64,000 nt of DNA, from positions 248,001 through 312,000 of the forward strand of contig CAVXFB010000007.1 of assembly GCA_963760935.1 (NCBI GenBank). Direction: 5' to 3'. The translations under genes were made by a program, and so were the position numbers. A model generated the notes under the pieces. The model searched no databases and was not told the origin of the DNA. It saw nothing but the letters and a program-made list of their open reading frames with translations. This document shows, in pieces, positions 1 to 8,707 of the stretch (the stretch's first letter is position 1; every line of letters starts with the position of its first letter). Source of the DNA: CAVXFB01 sp963760935 (GTDB lineage: Bacteria > Planctomycetota > Planctomycetia > Pirellulales > Thermoguttaceae).

Positions 1-10
1 AGTTCACTCC

Positions 11-1063
11 ATGACGCTCGCCATCAACGACTCATTACCCCCAACGATCGAGAATCTTGACCAGCTTGAGGAATTGCTGAGTCGCCCGACGCCAGAGGTC
101 ATTGCCGCCATGGGGCGATTGCAGGGCGATGTAATCGTCCTGGGCGTGGGTGGAAAGATCGGTCCAAGCCTTGCACGTATGGCACGGCGTGCAAGTGATG
201 CAGCCGGCGTACGGCGACGCATTATTGGCGTAGCGCGGTTCTCAACTTCCGAGCTTCAACAGCAACTTGAGTCCGATGGGATCGAGACAATCCGCTGCGA
301 GTTGCTCGACAGGGAGCAACTTGAAAAGCTCCCAGATGCCCCCAACGTACTCTTCCTGGCGGCGATGAAGTTTGGCTCAACCGGCCAAGAGCCGGCCACC
401 TGGGTCAGAAACGTCTACCTGCCGGGTATGGTGTGTGAGAGATACCGCAGTAGCCGCATCGTCGCCTATTCAACGGGCAATGTCTATCCTTTGACGCCTG
501 TCGAGCGCGGCGGATCTGTCGAGAGCGATGTGCCGGGACCGATTGGCGACTACGCGATGAGCTGCCTGGGACGGGAGCGAATCTTCGCCTACTTTAGCGA
601 GGCGATGCATATTCCCGTCGCCCTGATTCGCCTCAATTACGCCAACGAAACGCGCTACGGCGTGCTCGTCGACCTCGCGCAGAAAATCATGGACGGTAAG
701 CCGGTCGACCTGGCCATGGGCTACTTCAACGTGATATGGCAAGGTGACAATAACGCCATGACTCTGCTGGCCTTGGAAAAGGCCGCCTCGCCGCCGCTGG
801 TGCTTAACGTTACTGGGCCCGAGGTCTTGAGCGTCCGTCATGTGGCACAACAGCTCGGTGAACTGCTACAGAAACCAGTGACCTTCGTTGGAAATGAGGC
901 GCCGGATGCACTATTGAGCAATTCCAGCCGAGCCTTCGAGTTGTTCGGGCGGCCGCGGGTCAATGAGTCGCAGATCATTCGCTGGGTGGCCGATTGGTGC
1001 CGACGCAACGGGCCCACGCTAAACAAGGCGACACACTTTGAAGTCCGCAATGGGAAGTTCTGA
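11..1063 (+). CDS. NAD(P)-dependent epimerase/dehydratase (extended SDR)
   Basis: A 350-aa protein with an N-terminal Rossmann fold: the nucleotide-binding loop GVGGKIG is at residues 45-51 after a short helical leader. The sequence continues with the extended-SDR pattern: an LAA stretch near 117, YSTGNVY near 153-159 and the catalytic tyrosine region around 181. The expected YxxxK reads YAMSC (181-185), so the usual catalytic lysine is replaced by cysteine. Members of this superfamily act on nucleotide sugars or related substrates in the cytoplasm; the real substrate cannot be told. The ATG at 11 is the first start in the window, and the gene may belong to an operon entering from the left. 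The next gene on the same strand starts 82 bases downstream. Family assignment is firm; activity as a normal epimerase is doubtful. Confidence 0.8.
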   Translation: MTLAINDSLPPTIENLDQLEELLSRPTPEVIAAMGRLQGDVIVLGVGGKIGPSLARMARRASDAAGVRRRIIGVARFSTSELQQQLESDGIETIRCELLDREQLEKLPDAPNVLFLAAMKFGSTGQEPATWVRNVYLPGMVCERYRSSRIVAYSTGNVYPLTPVERGGSVESDVPGPIGDYAMSCLGRERIFAYFSEAMHIPVALIRLNYANETRYGVLVDLAQKIMDGKPVDLAMGYFNVIWQGDNNAMTLLALEKAASPPLVLNVTGPEVLSVRHVAQQLGELLQKPVTFVGNEAPDALLSNSSRAFELFGRPRVNESQIIRWVADWCRRNGPTLNKATHFEVRNGKF

Positions 1064-1145
1064 GGATGCGTCAGCGGGGAACCGGCACAATGAGGCGGCT
1101 TGATCCAACAAGTCATAGGACCGACTGGCATCGTAAGGCCGACCG

Positions 1146-2337
1146 ATGATCCTCGATCCCGTTGAAACTCTGGAGAGGCTGGTCGCTGTTCCGAGCGTCA
1201 ATCCGATGGGCCGTAAAGCCGCCGACCCAACGTTTGGTGAGGCGCGGCTCACCGATCACCTGGAAGAGACCTTCGCGCGGATCGGGCTGACGACGTATCG
1301 TCAACCGGTGGCGACGGGCCGCGAAAATCTTATTGCCAAGCTCGATGGCGCAGTCCCCGCATCGGATGGCGGACCGCTGCTATTGCTCGATGCGCACCAA
1401 GATACCGTGCCGGTCGAGGGCATGACGATTGATCCGTTTCGGCCCGTACAGCGCGACGGGCGGCTCTATGGGCGTGGGGCTTGCGATACCAAGGGCGGAA
1501 TGGCTGCAATTATCTCCGCCGTATCGCGGCTGGCCACGGAGCGACCGCCGGGTATGCCGACTATCGTTGTCAGCTGCACGGTCAATGAGGAATACGGATT
1601 CGACGGGGCACGTCGCCTGACGGAGCTTTGGAGTGGTGGCCCCAGCCCGATCATGCCGCGAACGCCTGACGCCGCCGTCGCGGCGGAACCGACGGCGCTG
1701 GATGTTGTGGTCGCTCATAAGGGGGTGATCCGCTGGTGGTGCCGCGCCCGTGGGCGGGCCGCTCATAGCTCCCAGCCTACGGCAGGCGATAGCGCGATAT
1801 ACCGCATGGGCCATGTGTTGATGGCAATCGAGCAGTATGCCGCCCAACTCAACTCCAGCGTGGGGCATCCCCTGTGCGGTTCTGGCACGGTTAGCGTCGG
1901 AACGATTTGTGGGGGCGTGAGCGTCAACACGGTACCGGACAATTGCACGATCGAGATCGAATGTCGCCTTCCCCCCGGCGAAGATCCAGACACAGCGCGC
2001 CAGCGGCTGATCGACACCTTGTCGGCGAAGGTATCGCCCGCCTTTCCCCTCGAACACAGCGTGCCCTACATGTCTGGCCCACCGCTTTGCGATGCCGACA
2101 ACGGCCCACTGGCAGATCGACTCGCCCGCGTGGCGATGGAGGTAGCTGGGTGCGGGCGGAAGTTGGGCGTACCGTATGCCACGAACGCCGCCTTGTTTTC
2201 GGCGACAGGCGTGCCGGCGGTCGTTTTCGGTCCAGGCTGTCTCGAGGCAGGCGCACACCGTCGACGAATGGCTCTCGCTCGACCAACTTCGCCAAGCAAC
2301 CGACGTTTTCTACCGGTTCGGCCGCGATTTCCGTTGA
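1146..2337 (+). CDS. M20-family metallopeptidase/deacylase (ArgE/DapE/CPG2 type), one frameshift near 2245
   Basis: Cytoplasmic zinc amidohydrolase of the acetylornithine-deacetylase/succinyl-diaminopimelate desuccinylase family. Metal and catalytic residues are visible: HxD at 84-86, GACDTKGG with Asp114, and the glutamate pair in NEEYG at 148-149. The central dimerisation domain follows (AHSSQP near 208). The uninterrupted frame runs to 2390, but its last 45 residues are Arg-rich and unlike the family. In the +1 frame from about 2246 the DNA encodes AHTVDEWLSLDQL and ends at a TGA at 2337, exactly the usual M20 C-terminus. One extra base near 2240-2247 explains this and gives a 396-aa product. 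The substrate is unknown. Whether the indel is real or a sequence error is not decidable here. Confidence 0.85.
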
Positions 2338-2561
2338 ATAGGGCAAATCGCAACGCGATCCTTTCGCGTGAGCATGCTCGTGCAATGTAGTGCGCCCGAC
2401 GTAATTCGCCCCCCGGCGGAAAGGCGCGAAAACAAGCGACTCTATCTTGACCCTCTTAGCTGCCAAAGGACTGGCCACACTCCCTCCATCGCAACGCAAC
2501 CGTTCCCCCTTCCCAACGCTCCTGGTATACTGATTTGCTTGGAAGGAGGCGCTGCGAAAAG

Positions 2562-2585
2562 CGTCAATAGGGACGTCAATAGGGA
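2562..2585. repeat. 12-bp tandem duplication upstream of the lipid kinase
   Basis: The 12-mer CGTCAATAGGGA occurs twice head to tail, 25 bases before the kinase start. No known site is recognised in it. Confidence 0.5.
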
Positions 2586-2609
2586 GTTGTTGTTGCTTGG
2601 AGCCGTGTA

Positions 2610-3554
2610 TTGCCAGCCGTTATCTCTACCGTAACTCTGCCACGCGACGTTGATCGTGTTGTTATCCTCGTCAATCCCAAGTCGGGAGCGACGGCAGCAG
2701 GGCCATGGGCGGATGCACTGGCGGAGCACCTTGGCAAACGGGGCTTTCAGACCGAAGTCTTCACCGATCTGGCCGAGGCCGCGTCGCAGGCGAACCAGTG
2801 GCATGCCGAAGGAAGCCTTCGGACATTGGTCGGTGCCGGAGGTGACGGAACGGCTGCCGAACTCGTCAACCGCACCGCTGAAGGCGTGCCAATCACCATC
2901 TTGCCGGCCGGAAACTCTAATCTCTTGGCCGGCTACTTCGGCTTGAGCAAGGATCCGAATTCGCTATGCCAGACAATTGTCGACGGCGTCGTGGCCCGGG
3001 TTGATGCCGGTTCGGCCAATGGACGAATCTTCCTGTTGATGGCCAGTTGCGGCTTCGACGCCGAGGTAGTTCGGCGGGTCCACTCGCGGCGCACCGGGCA
3101 TGTCAGCAACCGCAGCTACCTCAAGCCAATTGCCGAGGCGGCCTGGAGCTACGATTTTCCGGAAATACGAGTCACGTGCGAAGAGAACGACCAACGCGGC
3201 TGGCAACCATCGGCACGCTGGCTGTTTATGTTCAATTTGCCGTGCTACGGCGGGGGCTTTCGCATCGCTCCACACGCCGATGGCTCGGACGGAATGCTGG
3301 ACCTGTGTTTGCTGCGGCGCGGGAACTTCTGGCCCGGCATCGTTTATGCTAGCGCCATTGTGCTCCGCCGGCACCACCTTCTCGACGATTGGACGACGCA
3401 CCAAGTGCGCCGTGTGCAAATTACGTCCGACGGCGAAGTACCGTACCAGCTTGATGGCGACCCGGGCGGAATGTTGCCGGTCGATATTGAAGTGCTTCCC
3501 GGGCGATTGAGTTTGGTCGTCCCGTCGGCGATGATTACTAAGGCTCCAGCATAA
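2610..3554 (+). CDS. Diacylglycerol/lipid kinase family protein (YegS/BmrU-like)
   Basis: A 314-aa protein of the DAGK catalytic family, which phosphorylates a lipid hydroxyl (diacylglycerol, sphingoid base or related) with ATP at the membrane face. It shows NPKSG at residues 22-26, the nucleotide loop GGDGT at 77-81, and the GN-S-N-L-L motif near 103-107. A C-terminal beta-sandwich contains QLDGDP near 285, as in the family. The start is taken as TTG at 2610 because conserved sequence begins about 15 residues in and no ATG lies closer upstream in frame. It sits 16 bases before kdsA, so the two are probably co-transcribed. The exact lipid substrate is not inferable. Confidence 0.85.
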   Translation: MPAVISTVTLPRDVDRVVILVNPKSGATAAGPWADALAEHLGKRGFQTEVFTDLAEAASQANQWHAEGSLRTLVGAGGDGTAAELVNRTAEGVPITILPAGNSNLLAGYFGLSKDPNSLCQTIVDGVVARVDAGSANGRIFLLMASCGFDAEVVRRVHSRRTGHVSNRSYLKPIAEAAWSYDFPEIRVTCEENDQRGWQPSARWLFMFNLPCYGGGFRIAPHADGSDGMLDLCLLRRGNFWPGIVYASAIVLRRHHLLDDWTTHQVRRVQITSDGEVPYQLDGDPGGMLPVDIEVLPGRLSLVVPSAMITKAPA

Positions 3555-3570
3555 GGTCGGAATCGCAGCA

Positions 3571-4404
3571 ATGCCCGAAAATCCCGCCACAATCGGCCAA
3601 CTTCGCTGCGGCCGCGGCCAACCGTTGTTGGTCATCGCCGGGCCATGCGTGATAGAGACAGAAGAACTGACGCTGCAAATCGCCGACCGGTTGAAGCGGA
3701 TCGCAGACGAACTGGCTTGTCCGCTAGTGTTCAAGGCATCATTTGATAAGGCCAATCGGACCAGCATGTCCGCGTATCGAGGGCCGGGACTCGACCGCGG
3801 GTTGAAAATTTTGCAGCACGTCAAGCAGGCGACTGGGCTACCGGTAACGACCGATATCCATGAGTCGCGGCAGGCGACCGCAGTCGCCGAGGTTTGCGAC
3901 TTGTTACAGATTCCGGCTTTTTTGGCCCGACAGACGGATTTGTTGTTGGCCGCCGCCGCCACGGGGCGACCGGTGCATGTCAAGAAGGGGCAATTCCTTG
4001 CGCCTTGGGACATGAAAAATGTCGTTGATAAACTGGCGGCCGGCGGCTGCCACCACATCTTGTTGGGCGAACGCGGAACGTTTTTCGGCTACGGCCGGTT
4101 GGTCAACGATATGCGGGCCATCCCTCAAATGCAGTCGCTTGGCGTCCCTGTGATCTTCGATGCCACACACAGTGTGCAGGAACCGGGTGGGCTGGGCGCC
4201 TCGACGGGCGGCAACCGGGCAATGGTTGAGCCGCTGGCTCGAGCCGCCACCGCCCTGGGTGTCGACGGCCTATTTTTCGAGACACATCCCACGCCCGACA
4301 ATGCTCCGAGCGACGGCCCCAACACAGTTCCCCTCGATCAGTTCGCCGGTCTGCTCCAGCGGCTGCTGGCAATTCGCCAAACAGTAGAAGGAATGAGCAA
4401 TTGA
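3571..4404 (+). CDS. kdsA: 3-deoxy-8-phosphooctulonate synthase (KdsA)
   Basis: KdsA condenses phosphoenolpyruvate with arabinose 5-phosphate to make Kdo-8-phosphate, the committed step to the Kdo of LPS. The 277-aa length is typical. Visible signatures are IAGPC (22-26), KASFDKANRTS (55-65), the HVKKGQF segment near 135 and the C-terminal THP...SDGPN. Cys26 lies where the metal-dependent class (as in Aquifex) has its metal-binding cysteine; E. coli-type enzymes carry Asn there, so this is probably a metal-dependent Kdo8P synthase. Its presence implies an outer membrane with Kdo-containing glycolipid. The stop overlaps a possible TTG start of the following lipoprotein gene, which suggests translational coupling. 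Confidence 0.95.
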   Translation: MPENPATIGQLRCGRGQPLLVIAGPCVIETEELTLQIADRLKRIADELACPLVFKASFDKANRTSMSAYRGPGLDRGLKILQHVKQATGLPVTTDIHESRQATAVAEVCDLLQIPAFLARQTDLLLAAAATGRPVHVKKGQFLAPWDMKNVVDKLAAGGCHHILLGERGTFFGYGRLVNDMRAIPQMQSLGVPVIFDATHSVQEPGGLGASTGGNRAMVEPLARAATALGVDGLFFETHPTPDNAPSDGPNTVPLDQFAGLLQRLLAIRQTVEGMSN

Positions 4405-4406
4405 AT

Positions 4407-6143
4407 ATGAGATATTGCAGGTTGCCGACCGCAATTGGCATCATCTTTCTAGTCTGGCTGGCGCTGTCGACGGGCTGTAAGCCGGCCAAGGAGGCCGAAG
4501 ATGCATCCAGCGCCGCCAACCCGAGCGATGCTGCAACGTCCGGTCAGTACCACGAAGAACTGCTCAGCATTGCCATCGACAACCTTAATCGCCTCGAAGA
4601 GTTTGATCCGCCCGACGTGCTCGAACAGATGTTCCGCCGATTGGCCGAGCAGGGCCAAGCCACCGCGACGCAAGGCCAGCACCCCAACACCTTGTTGGCA
4701 GACTGGCCTGAGACGGAGATGCTGCGACAGGTCGTCAATCGACTCAACCAGTGGATTCGCACACAGCAGCCGCCCGCTGATTGGAAGATCGACCCGATGG
4801 TCGCGTCGTTGCCCAAGCCGCTGTTGAACTTGCCGCAGGTCAAAGAACTGGACCGCATGGAGTTTTCGCACTTCGACGGCTACGCCTTGCACGAAGCCGT
4901 GCTCGCACGCGACATCGGCCGATGGGCGCCGGGCAACGCGATTGACGACTTGGATCGGGCTAGAGTCCTGTTCGACTGGACGGTTCGCAATATCCAGCTT
5001 GAGGCCGATTCCGACAGTCGCATTCCGCTATTTGCGTGGGAAACGCTGCTGTTCGGGCGAGGTACCGCGGCCGAGCGGGCATGGGTTTTCATCCTCGTCG
5101 CGCGTCAATTGGGCATCGAGGCGGCCGTGCTTGGATTGGAACAGCCCGCGCCTCAAACAGCGCCCAAGGAAGCGAAAAAAACAGCCAAAGCAGAAAACGC
5201 GGCTACCGCCGCTACCCATGCGCCATTCCACGGCCCGCGTCCCTGGTGTATCGGCGTACTGATCGAAGGCAAGATTTATCTTTTCGATCCGACAATCGGG
5301 CTGCCGATTCCCGCGCCCGGCGGCATTGGCCGCCAGGAATCGAGGCAACTGTCGCTTCAACCGGCAACGTTGGCACAAGTTGTTGCCGATGAGAAGTTAC
5401 TGCGCCAAATGGACGCTGATGCGAAACATACGTACCCGGTGAAAGCGGTTGACCTCAAGCACGTCGTGGTCATGCTTGAAGCATCGCCAACGTATCTCGC
5501 CAAGCGGATGAAGCTTCTTGAATCCCAACTTGCTGGCGCCCGCCGGTTGGTCTTGTCAACTGAGCCTACCGCCCAGGCGGAGCATTGGAAGATGAGCGGG
5601 CACATGGCCGACGTCCAGCTATGGCAGCGGCCATTCGAAACGCTCGATCGCCGCTCGCACCTGGATGTCAACGAAGTCCGCTCTCGGCTGTTGGCCATTG
5701 TGCCGTTCTACGTGATGCCGTCGGCGCCGTTGCATCGCGGTCGGCTGCTCCATCTCAAGGGCAAACTGACCGGTGACAACGGGGCGACCCACTACTACCA
5801 ACTGGCCCGGCCCTCCAACGAGGAAGTGTTCGCTTCCTCCGCGCATCAAGTTGAGAAGGGGCTGTGCTTGGCCGGCAAGCACGATGCCAGCTACTGGCTT
5901 GGACTGATTGCCTACCAGCGAGGCAAATATTCGTCAGCCGTCGATTGGTTCATGATCCGGACGCTCGAGGCCGTCGCCAAGAGCCCCTGGGCCGATGGCG
6001 CCCGCTATAACCTCGCCCGAACCTTTGAGAGCGGCGGCGACACGTCGCGGGCGATCGTTCTTTACAGCAGCAATACCGCGGCGCCCGATTATCTGGGCGA
6101 ACTGCTGCGAGCGAAGTGGTTGAAGGAGACAATGCCGAAATAG
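4407..6143 (+). CDS. Lipoprotein with degenerate transglutaminase-like domain
   Basis: About 578 aa. The N-terminus is a hydrophobic signal followed by LSTGC, a lipobox, so the protein is probably anchored to a membrane. Around residues 180-310 the sequence follows the transglutaminase-like fold (DRARVLFDWTVRNIQ, then RGTAAERAWVF, then IYLFDPTIG). The position of the catalytic Cys is occupied by Ala, and the His position also appears changed; only the Asp-like residue remains, so it is probably a non-enzymatic or binding version. The C-terminal part (TPR-like YNLARTFESGGD) may mediate protein contacts. Start: ATG at 4407 is preferred; a TTG at 4401 overlaps the kdsA stop as TTGA. The function is unknown. 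Confidence 0.75.
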   Translation: MRYCRLPTAIGIIFLVWLALSTGCKPAKEAEDASSAANPSDAATSGQYHEELLSIAIDNLNRLEEFDPPDVLEQMFRRLAEQGQATATQGQHPNTLLADWPETEMLRQVVNRLNQWIRTQQPPADWKIDPMVASLPKPLLNLPQVKELDRMEFSHFDGYALHEAVLARDIGRWAPGNAIDDLDRARVLFDWTVRNIQLEADSDSRIPLFAWETLLFGRGTAAERAWVFILVARQLGIEAAVLGLEQPAPQTAPKEAKKTAKAENAATAATHAPFHGPRPWCIGVLIEGKIYLFDPTIGLPIPAPGGIGRQESRQLSLQPATLAQVVADEKLLRQMDADAKHTYPVKAVDLKHVVVMLEASPTYLAKRMKLLESQLAGARRLVLSTEPTAQAEHWKMSGHMADVQLWQRPFETLDRRSHLDVNEVRSRLLAIVPFYVMPSAPLHRGRLLHLKGKLTGDNGATHYYQLARPSNEEVFASSAHQVEKGLCLAGKHDASYWLGLIAYQRGKYSSAVDWFMIRTLEAVAKSPWADGARYNLARTFESGGDTSRAIVLYSSNTAAPDYLGELLRAKWLKETMPK

Positions 6144-6714
6144 CGGGTGAGAGGCGCGAATGGGTGGACGGGGGGCGAGTCGGATCGATCTTGTCCATTT
6201 TCCGGCAACAGCCTATAATCCCGCCAGTAGCCACCGGACGCCTACGAAATTTTCCCGTTGAACTCCCGGTGGTAGACGTCCGTAGTGTGTTATAGTGCTA
6301 CGGAAACGGGGTCGCGAAGGCCAAGGATGGCTATGAAGTTCTTATCTCATCCGCCGCAAACGATCTCGGAACCGAAGCCCGCGTTGGCGGGAATCGTCTT
6401 GGCTGCGGCTGCTTGGCGGTGCATAATGGGTATATTCGCCAGCACCGCGTCGGCTCGCACAACTCGTGGAGGAGTTTCGCTCGATAGGCTCGCTTCTACC
6501 GGGCGGGACTCGCGCGGTTGTAACCGGCGCGACGTTGACAAAAGACATCCGAGGATTCCGCCAGGCATCATTGGGCAAGACGGTCCGCCGTCACAGCCGT
6601 CACAATGTTTTGAGGACATGTTTTCGCTACGAGTGGGGCGCTCTGCGATTCGCTGAATCGGCGGCACGGCAGCGGCCGATGAAACGAGTGCCCAGTTACC
6701 ATGGAGACATAGCG
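6144..6714. other. 570-bp intergenic region before flgM
   Basis: No convincing gene. A 123-codon open frame at 6285-6656 has no recognisable domain, no good ribosome-binding site and Arg-rich translation typical of noncoding GC-rich DNA. The region contains one good sigma-70-like promoter (6191-6219). It may be a long leader for flgM. Confidence 0.5.
6191..6219 (+). promoter_or_regulatory. Candidate sigma-70-type promoter
   Basis: TTGTCC (6191-6196), a 17-base spacer, then a perfect TATAAT (6214-6219). It is the best match to the vegetative consensus noticed in the window and points toward flgM, though its start site would lie about 490 bases before the flgM ATG. Sequence match only. Confidence 0.5.
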
Positions 6715-6993
6715 ATGCACATCTACGGACCAAGTCAGTTACACGGAGCCCAGTCGATCAGTGCGCCGCACGGCCCCAAGGCCGCGCAGCCTATGGCCCG
6801 GCCGGAAGCCGCCCAGATCGCCGATGAAGTCAACATCTCCGACGCCGCGAGAATGGCGGAACAGGTTCAGCAACTTCCCGACGTCCGCGAGGATCGGGTG
6901 GAAGCCGTTCGCCAGCAGATTGCTGCCGGCACCTACGAAACCAGCGACAAGCTCAACGCAGCGGTCGAGCGTTTGCTGGACGAAATCGGCTAG
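6715..6993 (+). CDS. flgM: Anti-sigma-28 factor FlgM
   Basis: A 92-aa protein matching FlgM: a variable, disordered N-terminus, then EVNISDAARM near residue 40 and the C-terminal sigma-binding helices (VREDRVEAVRQQIAAGTYETS..., LNAAVERLLDEI). FlgM binds FliA and blocks late flagellar transcription until the hook-basal body is complete and FlgM is exported. The start is ATG 6715: upstream in-frame sequence is Arg/Gly-rich and unlike the family, and the length from 6715 fits. Its partner fliA lies 3.5 kb downstream on the other strand. It faces purB tail to tail. Confidence 0.85.
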   Translation: MHIYGPSQLHGAQSISAPHGPKAAQPMARPEAAQIADEVNISDAARMAEQVQQLPDVREDRVEAVRQQIAAGTYETSDKLNAAVERLLDEIG

Positions 6994-7050
6994 CGTGGCA
7001 GGCGTTTGCTTGCTCTGCCAAACGAACGCGTCCGGCAGAACGCAAAACGC

Positions 7051-8492
7051 TTAGACCGTTATTTCGACGTCCGAAGCCCGCTTATCGCCATACTTTGCTC
7101 GAATCGCCGCGACGACGTCGGCCAAAAACTCGTCAACCTGCTGCGGCGCACGGCCGACGAACCTCGACGGCTCCATTTCCGCCTCCAAATCGACTTTGGT
7201 GAATGCCGGATCGGCCGCCAGACGCTGCAATAGGTCGTTCGGCTCAGCTTGTTCTTTGACAACTGCGGCCGCTGCTTGGCTGTGCCGACGGATTCGCTCA
7301 TGCAGATCTTGCCGATCGCCGCCGGCCGATACGGCCGCCATCAAGATGTTTTCCGTTGCCATGAAGGGCAGTTCGGCCTCCAAATGGGCGGCAATCACCC
7401 GAGGATACACGACCAGCCCCGTTGTTACGTTTTGGCAGAGAATCAGCACCGCGTCCGTGGCCAGAAACGCTTGAGGCAACGTCAGCCGCCGATTGGCGCT
7501 GTCATCGAGCGTCCGCTCCAGCCATTGCACCGAGGCCGTTTGCGCCGCGCTGGATTCGAGGCCGTGACGAATCGGGCCAATGAGCAGATTCGCTCGCTCC
7601 GCATCGGATTGCGCTTGTAAGCCATGGCCGACGAGCCGATCTGGTCCCTTTCAAATGGTTCCTCGACCTCCTTGCGGTGTGCCAAGAGCCGCAGGTCGGT
7701 CGCCATCTTGTGCGCACTTTGGGCCACGCCGGAGAGCACGCCGAGGACCTGCGAATCGATCTTCCGCGAATAGGTCTGACCACTGACAACATAGGCGGCC
7801 TCGAAGCCGATCTTGCGGCAGATCAACTCGTCCAGCTTTCGGACCTTGGCATGATCGCCGTGGAATAGCTCCAGGAAGCTGGCCTGCGTGCCCGTGGTGC
7901 CCTTGCTGCCAAGTGCCTTGAGGCTGGCGATGCGGTACTCGATTTCGGCCAAATCCATAGCGAAGTCATAGGCCCAAAGGCACGCCCGCTTGCCAACAGT
8001 CGTTGGCTGCGCTGGCTGAAGATGGGTAAAGCCCAGACAGGGCAAGTCGCGGTGCAAGGCGGCGAACTTGGCGAGCGAATCGATGACCGCCGCCACCCGG
8101 CTGGCGACCATTTGCAGCCCTTCCCGCAATAAGATAAGGTCTGTATTGTCAGTCACGTAGCAACTCGTGGCCCCGAGGTGGATGATCGCCCGGGCCTCAG
8201 GACAGACGTCGCCGTAGGCGTGGACATGGGCCATCACGTCGTGGCGGAGCTTCTTTTCATACCGGGCGGCCGCCTCGAAATCGATGTCGTCGACGTGGGC
8301 TGCCAACTGCGCAATTTGCCGGGGCGTGATCGGCAACCCCAGTTCCGCCTCGGCCTCGGCCAGGGCTACCCAAAGCCGCCGCCAGGTGCTGAACTTTCGC
8401 TGCGGACTCCACAGCCGGCTCATCTCGGCCGACGAATAACGGGAAATCAGCGGATTATCATATTGGCACGAATTTTCAGTCATTTCAGTCAC
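7051..8492 (-). CDS. purB: Adenylosuccinate lyase, one frameshift at 7561-7565
   Basis: PurB catalyses two fumarate-releasing steps in purine synthesis (SAICAR to AICAR, adenylosuccinate to AMP). The N-terminal 330 residues (8492 down to about 7566) contain HLGATSCYVTDNTD, FTHLQPAQPTT and the lyase signature SSAMAYKRNPMRSE. The remaining family sequence (QTASVQWLERTLDDSANRR... to the C-terminal VEITV) is in another frame ending at 7051. Between them five bases (7561-7565) stand where six are expected: a single-base deletion. Reconstructed length is about 480 aa, normal for this branch of the family. Because purB is usually indispensable for purine prototrophy, a sequence error is more likely than true loss. 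It is transcribed divergently from the TerC gene. Confidence 0.9.
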
Positions 8493-8554
8493 CGTCGTAT
8501 TCCAGGGGGAGCCGGTTATGTCACTGCTGAGCCCAGCCGCACGTCACTGCTGAT

Positions 8555-8597
8555 CGCAGCGAAGAATCTCCCCCAGTCTCTGAGATCCTTCGCTGCG
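8555..8597. repeat. Palindromic intergenic repeat (16-bp arms)
   Basis: The arm 8555-8570 is nearly the reverse complement of 8582-8597, with one mismatch and an 11-base loop. It is followed by GCTCAGGATGACG, a string typical of short dispersed elements in GC-rich genomes. It lies between the divergently transcribed purB and TerC genes, so it is not a terminator of either. Confidence 0.7.
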
Positions 8598-8707
8598 CTC
8601 AGGATGACGTGGGTCGCGTTCCAGCTTGCGGTTCCTGGCTCAGGCGTCTATGGTAAAGGCTTTACAGATAACATTCCACTCGACTTTGCACAAGCGGGCG
8701 CAATTTG

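Noticed and set aside
2964..4058. 364-codon - strand open frame across the lipid kinase and kdsA
   Set aside because: Antisense to two well-supported genes; no domain.
6285..6656. 123-codon + strand frame in the flgM leader
   Set aside because: No ribosome-binding site, no domain, composition like noncoding DNA.
8555..8597. Rho-independent terminator
   Set aside because: No T-run follows on either strand and both flanking genes point away from it.
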